Shown here in pieces: positions 58,239 to 64,000 of a stretch of 64,000 nucleotides of DNA. The DNA lies in contig JAFISE010000046.1 of the NCBI GenBank assembly GCA_022560025.1, forward strand, positions 1 through 64,000, written 5' to 3'. Source of the stretch: Stagonosporopsis chrysanthemi (taxonomy: Eukaryota > Ascomycota > Dothideomycetes > Pleosporales > Didymellaceae). The position numbers and the translations under genes are program-made. The notes beneath the pieces are model-generated. The model saw nothing but the letters and a program-made list of their open reading frames with translations, had not been told where the DNA came from and did not search any database. Position 1 is the first letter of the stretch; each line of letters opens with the position of its first letter.

Positions 58239-60792
58239 CTAGTGTGCCCTCCCCGCGTCTCTCGCCGCATACCTTCGTCCGCTCGCACTCCCCACGCTCC
58301 CTCTCCTCTCCAACCTGCGCTCCACACTTCCATCCCCGAGATCCTCCACAAACCCATCGGCGAGATCCGTCTCCCTCCCACTCTGCGAGCGGCGCACGAC
58401 CCCCTCGCCCAGACGCCCCGGGTAGCTCACCGAGCTGAGTGACTCGGTCTCGATGCGCGAATTGGCCGTGAAGGCGTGGTGATCTGACGCGTCGTCGGGT
58501 AGGAAGCTGCGGTGCGCGTCTGCGGTCATGGGGCGGGAGTGGCGCTGGCGGCCGCGAGAAGGGGGGCGGGACGGGGGCGAGGTGGAGGTGCTGCGTGAGC
58601 GGCGGTGGGGCGGGGCGGAGTCGGAGGCGAGGGAGTCTTTGCTCTGGTACCAGGTGTCGCGGTCGCTTTGGTTGCGGTGGATAGGGGGTGGGTCGGCGCT
58701 GTCGTGGGAGCCGGAGTGGATGAGGGTGGGTTCGCTGCTGAGGGAGTCTTTGTGGTGGGGCCGGCTGCGCTTCTTGCGCAGTTTCTTGTCGCCCATTGTC
58801 GATGTTGGGGAAGTCTCGTCGGAGGTAGGGGAGAGTCGCGGGTCAATGGGTGATTCGGGGCTTGTGGGGCGGTAGTTGTTGTTCTGGCCAGCGTAGCAGT
58901 TAGACGTAACAATGCCAGCACCCGCTTCTGCTGTCTGCAGAGAGCGATTGAAGTCTGCCGCCGCCTGGTCCTTCTCGTTCATGACTCGGTTGCTGTCGCT
59001 CCCTGTGCCATTTCCACTGCTGCCGCTGCTGCCCATTAGTCTCCTGTGCCAGGAGCTGTTCTGGTACTGGAAGTCCATGCGCTTCTCGCCACGTTTGCCA
59101 AACCACAGAGGCTCGTTCTTGCTGATCCTCACGACGTTCAGCCAGGGGTTGCCGGGTTCATCATCAGCAAGCGCGAAGATGACGTCGATTTCTTCTAGCG
59201 AGCGGAAAGCAGTCTCTGGGTAGAAGAAGTATACAATGGGGATGATGGTGAGATTCGTGACAGCAAAGATAATCCATGTGCGGTAGCCGATGTTGTTGAA
59301 TGCGATTGGCGTAATGAAGATAACGCTATCATGTCGTCAGTCTGGGCAAGACCACATTTACAAGACTACTCACATGAAGTTGAACATCCAGTTGGCGCTG
59401 GTGCTCAAGGCGTTTGCCGGTCCGCGGATTCGCAGAGGAACAATCTCGACTTGGTAGAGCCAGGCCATACCCTGCCATCCAATGGCGAAGAACATAGAAA
59501 ATGCGAAGAGAAAGACGGTACTAGCGATACGTGCACCGGCAATGTTGCGCTCAGTCCAGAGATATTGCATGATCGTGATGAGAATCATGCAGCCACTCAT
59601 GCCAGAAGCGCCAAACATCATCAGTGACCTGCGACCCCAGAAGCGATCGATACCGACGACGGCAACAAAGCTGGCAAGGAAGTAGGTAGTCGCCGAGCAT
59701 CCGGCCAGTAGGCGTGCCAGCCATCCAGTGTAGGACATGCGGGTGAAGAAGATCCAGCTGAGATACTGCAGAACAAGGTTGATACCAGTCCCTTGCTGGA
59801 AGACCTGGACAAAGTAGGCGAGGACAACACGGTGGAAACCACGGCGCTCCTTGTTCGAGAATAGACTCGCTGTCGATCCTTGTGCCATGATGAGGATAGC
59901 GTCCTTGATTTGGAGGAACTCGTCCTTGATCTCGAAGTCATCGACGTCGGCGTCGTTGAGGGCCGCGAGCACGTTCAACGCTTCCTGTTCTCGGCCTGTA
60001 AGGATAAGCCATCTCGGACTTTCTGGCAGAAAAAAGAGGAGCGCAATAGCGGGTAGAGAGAAGATGATCTGGAACGCGATGGGTACGCGCCAGGCTGCTG
60101 ATGAGTCGACATAGGCCAGAGCGAAAGTGAGCCAGTATGATAGCGCATAGCCTGCAGCAACGAAGGCGCCGGCACTGATCATCAGAATTGTTCCCTTGCG
60201 GTGCGACTTGACACACTCGGCCTGGTATGCGGGGGCTGTAGCAGTGGTGAAGCCATTGCCTGCGAATAGAGTCAGCGACAACTAAGTACTTCCATGTTCT
60301 GGCATACCGAAACCAGCAATGGCTCGTCCGACGATGAACTGCGCGAAGCTGTACGATGAAGTCTGGATAATCTCGCCAATGGTCCATATAGTGATGCCGA
60401 GAAGGAGAGTACGTCTGCGGCCGAGAGAGTCACTGATCCACATACACAAGATGGCAGAGACCAGACAACCCAGGTTCCACGACCCTACAGTGAGTCCTGC
60501 TTCTGTTAGCAAGATGTATAGCACGACTGAGACATGTTGGCATACCAGTCACCCATGCACTGCGGAACGATGCTGCAGCCGGATCCAACGTATCCACCTG
60601 AGGAAAGCGTTCAAGGAACTGGGGAACTGTCAGAAGCCCACCCAGCACACCCTGCGCATAGCCGAAACATCTGTCAATGTCAATCACCTAGCCTGACATC
60701 CGCGACGACACAACTTACAAGAAACACAACCCACAGACACCGCTGATGACAGTCGCGAGCTTTCCGCCCCTTAGTCCAAGATACCTCGCCAT
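58239..60792 (-). CDS. MFS sugar-porter-type transporter with long C-terminal tail
   Basis: Exons 60792-60719, 60670-60546, 60496-60308, 60259-59374 and 59325-58239 sum to 787 codons (786 residues). Sugar-porter motifs are present: GYAQGVLGG near the start (usually GYDQGVMGG), SDSLGRRRT (loop 2-3), PESPRWL near residue 180, QQGTGINLV in helix 7, RFWGRR, and PETAFRSLEEID after helix 12. A hydrophilic tail from about residue 518 to 786 is rich in Ser, Arg, Pro, Asp and His, which is long for this family. Known: sugar porters carry hexoses, quinate and related solutes across the plasma membrane. The tail resembles those of transceptor-like members such as Snf3/Rgt2 only in being long and cytosolic. 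Substrate is not predictable. A T-rich tract lies 52-67 bp upstream of the start. Confidence 0.9.
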
Positions 60793-62249
60793 AGTGTTCT
60801 TGACGCGGCCGGCACAACAGAACGCAACTTTGAAGACACAGCTAAAAAAATAAAAAAAAGCCAGCGCTTGATGAAAGGACCGAGACGCGGCGAGGAGACC
60901 AACGCTGATCAAATCAGCTGTCCAGCCGGCGTTTTCGGATCCCCAGACGCTGTCTGTGGAGTTGACAGATCCTTCACTTTCACGTCATGACAGACGGCGA
61001 CATGGGTGTCGTTGGAGAACATGGGCCGCGGCAACGCATAGGCATGGCCTGCCATGCGTGTATTGGCCAGGCGCGACATCTGGCTGCTGTCGAGACGTGC
61101 CGATTGTCAGGTACCGGGGTGCGGAGAGAAGGCCGTCTGCCAACCGCTGATGTCATGTATGCTAGTGGATTCTTAGCGTCGATATATGATGATAAGGTTT
61201 GCACGATCAGATCATACACGTTGAAGTGGGGAACGAATTGCCTCTGAACGCTTCCCGTCGCTGTTGATGAGTAAGTAGACGACGTCCACCATGTCTTGCT
61301 TCAATGTGATCGCTCAGAAGCAAGCAAAACTGGGGTCTGTACGACTTCGAGCTCACTGGAGAAATTGCCCGGCGCGCATGCTACAGGGGGTAAGATCCTG
61401 CGAGATGAACGCCGGTTCGCGATCTTCACGGATATCCACTTGGGCGAACCACATGGCACGATGGTGACCTCGCCTAAGTCGCCCGTTGGATCACGTTGCT
61501 TAGCGGATATCGACACCATCCAATCGGTGGCACACCATGAAATGGACGACAGACTGTCAACGTCCCGAGATGCTGCTCTTCGCGGTCGCTTTGAAACTCA
61601 ATGCACGCCGCTCGTTACTGCACGCTTTTATCCAGCCAGTCGTGTCGTGGAAGGCGGCCGATCCGCAAACTCAGAGATGAGGTGGAGGTGCAGCTCCTGC
61701 TGCATGAGCAAGAGCAGAGCTCATGTTGACGTCCGACGCGCATACCCGGTTGAGTAGACGTAACAATCAGGCGAAACCGGGAACGTGTTGGTGAACGTGC
61801 ATGCAAATAGGTAATCTGCTCGGTGGTGAACAACAGCGCAACGGGCCCCGGACCCTTGAGCCAGCAAGCGCCGGCCGCAGCGAGCGACTAGCGAGATAGG
61901 GGTGGTCGCAAGACACTTTGGAGTTGCGTGTGACAGTTGGACCCGTGGTCAAACATGCTGGCGAAGGAGTCTCGCTGACATCCGCCACAGCGTGACTTGA
62001 AAATTCGTGGTGCCTGTAAGGCGTGGAGGGCTTTGCAGGCTGTTGCTGGGTAGGATATGTGGTGGGTGGGGTAGATGCGTGGTCCTCACAGGAAGGAAAT
62101 CGCCAAGTCGGGTGCAGGTGGTTGTGATTGTGGAGGAGGGCCGGAGGCACATGATGTGTAGGATAAGTTACTTCTCGCCTGCTCTCTGTGCGTTGCGACG
62201 TAATCTACACATCTATTATACACATCTACAGTTTTATACAGTCCACGGC
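60793..62249. other. 1.46-kb gap: promoter of the sugar transporter and 3' flank of GUF1
   Basis: An A/T homopolymer pair at 60844-60859 (T8-A-T7 on the minus strand) fits a fungal core-promoter pyrimidine tract. Open frames up to 153 codons have no motif. No tRNA was found. Confidence 0.45.
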
Positions 62250-63998
62250 CTACTTTGCCAGAAACTTCTGGAACGCCTCCTGCTCCACAACTACATTCCC
62301 CACACTCCGCAGCTTCTTCCGCCCCTCCTTCTGCTTCTCCAGCAGTTTGCGTCTGCGGGACAGATCACTCGCGTGCAACTTAGCCAGGACGTCCTTCCTG
62401 AAGGGCTTGATCGTGGCGCGGGCGACAATCCTGCGCCCTGCAGCGGCCTGGATAACGACCTCGAACATCTGACGCTCGACGTGCTCCTTGAACTTCTCGA
62501 CCCAGAGACGGCCCACGCGGTCGACCTGGGAGGTGTGCAGGACGCGGCTGACGGCGTCAACGGGTGCGCCGTTGACGAGGAGGTTCAGTTTTGTGATGGA
62601 GGAGCGGTGGAAGCCGGCGTCTTCGTAGTCGAGGGAAGCGTATCCTTTGGTGCCGCCTTTGAGCTTGCCGAAGAAGTCGTCGACGAGGTGGGAGAGCGGG
62701 AGGTCGTATTTGAGGATGACTTGCGTGGCGGTGAAAAAGGTGAGTTCCTTTTGGATGCCGCGGTTTCCCTCGCAGAGCTTGATTACGTCGCCGAGGTATT
62801 CTTGCGGGAGGGTGATGGTGGCGAGGACATAGGGCTCATGGACCTCCTCGACTTTGAAGTGGAATTCATCGGCATCAGGGAAGTCGTTGGGATTGGTGAT
62901 GATGCTCTCGGTGCCGTCGCGCCAGATGACTTTGAACGGGACCGAGGGCGGCGTGATGATGATGTTGGCGCCGTGCTCCTGGCGCAGGCGGTCTTCGAAG
63001 ACGGAGCAGTGCAGGGTGCCGAGGAAGCCGAGACGCCAGCCGGCGCCGAGGGCGTCGGAGGACTCTTTCTGCAGGGTGACGGAGCGGTCGTTGAGGATGA
63101 TCTGGTTGATCGAGTCTTCGAGGTGCTCGAAGTTGTCCTGGTCGGTGGGGAAGGCGGCGACGAAGACCATGGACTTGGGCTCCTCGAAGCCGGGGTATGG
63201 CTCGACCAGCTTCTCGGAGCCGACCGTGGTGTACGTGTCTCCGACCTTGGCCTCCTGCGAGCGCTTCATGCCCGGGTTGAAGTGGATGTAGCCCACCTGG
63301 CCGGCCTTGAGGACTGTCTGCGGCGTCTGGTCCGGGTACATGATGCCCACCTCGCCGACAATGTACTTCAGGCCGGTCGCAAACGAGCGGACGGTGTCGC
63401 CGGGCCGCACGGCGCCGTCAAAGACACGCACCAGCAGGATGACGCCCTTGTAGACGTCGTACCACGAGTCGACCAGCAGCAGGCGCAGGGGCTTGGCGAG
63501 GTCGCCGACGGGGGCGGGGATCCTGTCGATGACGGCGGGCAGCAGGGCGGGGACGTTGAGGCCGGTCTTTGCGGAGACGAGCACGGCGGCGTCGGGGTCC
63601 AGCTCGAACGTGTCGTGCATCTGCTCGAGCACGCGCGGCGAGTCGGCGTGCGGCAGGTCGACCTTGTTGAGCACGGGGACCAGCGTCAGGCCCTGGGCGA
63701 AGGCGAGGTAGAAGTTGGCGACCGTCTGCGCCTGCACGCCCTGGCTGGCGTCGACCAGCAGCAGCGCGCCGCCGCACGACGCATAGCTGCGCGACACCTC
63801 GGCGCGGAAGTCGACGTGGCCCGGCGTGTCGACGAGGTGCAGCAGGTAGTCGGCGCCGGCGTGGTTGTAGATCATGGTGCACGTCTGCGCCTTGACCGTG
63901 ATGCCGCGCTCGCGCTCGACGTCCAGCTTGTCGAGGATCTGCTTGTTGCCGCCGGGCGCGATGGTGCCCGTGAGCTCCAGCAGCCGGTCCGACAGCGT
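62250..63998 (-). CDS. GUF1: Mitochondrial translation factor GUF1 (EF4/LepA), 5' part beyond the window
   Basis: The frame is open from the window edge (64000) to the stop at 62250, 583 codons without an intron. The first visible residues are TLSDRLLELTG, the end of the G1 region; the rest of the P-loop and the mitochondrial presequence lie beyond the window. Then come DVERERGITVKAQT (G2), DTPGHVDF (G3), NKVDLP (G4) and SAKTG (G5). EF-G-like domains follow (GYIHFNPGMKRSQEAKVGD, LGFLGTLHCSVFEDRLR), and the LepA-specific C-terminal domain ends in a Lys-rich stretch (RRKLLEKQKEGRKK). Known: GUF1 is a ribosome-dependent GTPase that back-translocates stalled mitochondrial ribosomes and supports respiration under stress. 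A Met codon at 63875 is internal to the G2-G3 region and is not the start. Confidence 0.97.
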   Translation of the reverse strand, partial: TLSDRLLELTGTIAPGGNKQILDKLDVERERGITVKAQTCTMIYNHAGADYLLHLVDTPGHVDFRAEVSRSYASCGGALLLVDASQGVQAQTVANFYLAFAQGLTLVPVLNKVDLPHADSPRVLEQMHDTFELDPDAAVLVSAKTGLNVPALLPAVIDRIPAPVGDLAKPLRLLLVDSWYDVYKGVILLVRVFDGAVRPGDTVRSFATGLKYIVGEVGIMYPDQTPQTVLKAGQVGYIHFNPGMKRSQEAKVGDTYTTVGSEKLVEPYPGFEEPKSMVFVAAFPTDQDNFEHLEDSINQIILNDRSVTLQKESSDALGAGWRLGFLGTLHCSVFEDRLRQEHGANIIITPPSVPFKVIWRDGTESIITNPNDFPDADEFHFKVEEVHEPYVLATITLPQEYLGDVIKLCEGNRGIQKELTFFTATQVILKYDLPLSHLVDDFFGKLKGGTKGYASLDYEDAGFHRSSITKLNLLVNGAPVDAVSRVLHTSQVDRVGRLWVEKFKEHVERQMFEVVIQAAAGRRIVARATIKPFRKDVLAKLHASDLSRRRKLLEKQKEGRKKLRSVGNVVVEQEAFQKFLAK

Positions 63999-64000
63999 GC

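Noticed and set aside
63418..63882. 154-codon Arg/Ala/Pro-rich open frame overlapping GUF1 on the same strand
   Set aside because: Alternative frame of the GC-rich GUF1 G-domain, whose reading frame is certain.

Overview
This window is nuclear DNA of a filamentous ascomycete. Most genes are split by short introns (about 43-70 nt) with GT..AG ends and CTNAC-like branch sites. The families are typical of Pezizomycotina: Zn2Cys6 regulators, a fungal rhodopsin-domain membrane protein, DUF3433, BCS1-like AAA proteins, an AA9 polysaccharide monooxygenase, DHA1 and sugar-type MFS transporters, a CSC1/OSCA channel and mitochondrial GUF1. Dothideomycetes is my guess for the class, but the sequence alone does not prove it. 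I rebuilt exon joins by hand from splice signals and reading phase. Every intact multi-exon model given here sums to a whole number of codons.

Layout. 1-3.9 kb is decaying sequence: a Zn2Cys6 regulator pseudogene, a 185-bp solo-LTR-like element, and a pseudogene of the LPGELR-motif family. 3.9-16.3 kb holds a rhodopsin-domain protein, a beta-lactamase-fold hydrolase, a sorbose-reductase-like SDR, a DHA1 MFS transporter and a BCS1-like AAA ATPase. 17-30 kb holds a 1489-residue double-DUF3433 membrane protein, a TmpB-like fusion of an adenylation domain with a membrane flavoprotein, and an intact LPGELR-motif protein. 30-46 kb holds an arrestin-like adaptor, a second copy of the 185-bp element, an intact seven-exon Zn2Cys6 regulator and a 3199-residue DUF6606/DUF3638/DUF3645 protein. 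46-64 kb holds a second DHA1 transporter, a secreted AA9 enzyme, a small hydrophilic protein, a CSC1 channel, a sugar-type transporter with a long tail, and the 3' part of GUF1, which runs off the window.

How the genes fit together. I see no convincing biosynthetic cluster. The TmpB-like gene is the one most likely to make or sense a small molecule, but it has a promoter gap of its own and no tailoring enzymes beside it. Membrane and uptake functions are common (two DHA1, one sugar porter, CSC1, an arrestin adaptor that could down-regulate transporters), but only chromosomal proximity links them.

Most notable. Two copies of a 185-bp element lie 30 kb apart in opposite orientation. They differ at one base, start TG and end CA, and each is flanked by its own perfect 5-bp target-site duplication (AGGTA and GATAA), which is strong evidence for recent LTR-type insertions. 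Other points are two decayed genes with specific lesions (one with an intact relative in the window that shares its intron position), two GC-AG introns, two 12-nt first exons, and an adenylation domain whose usual TGD core reads FGN.
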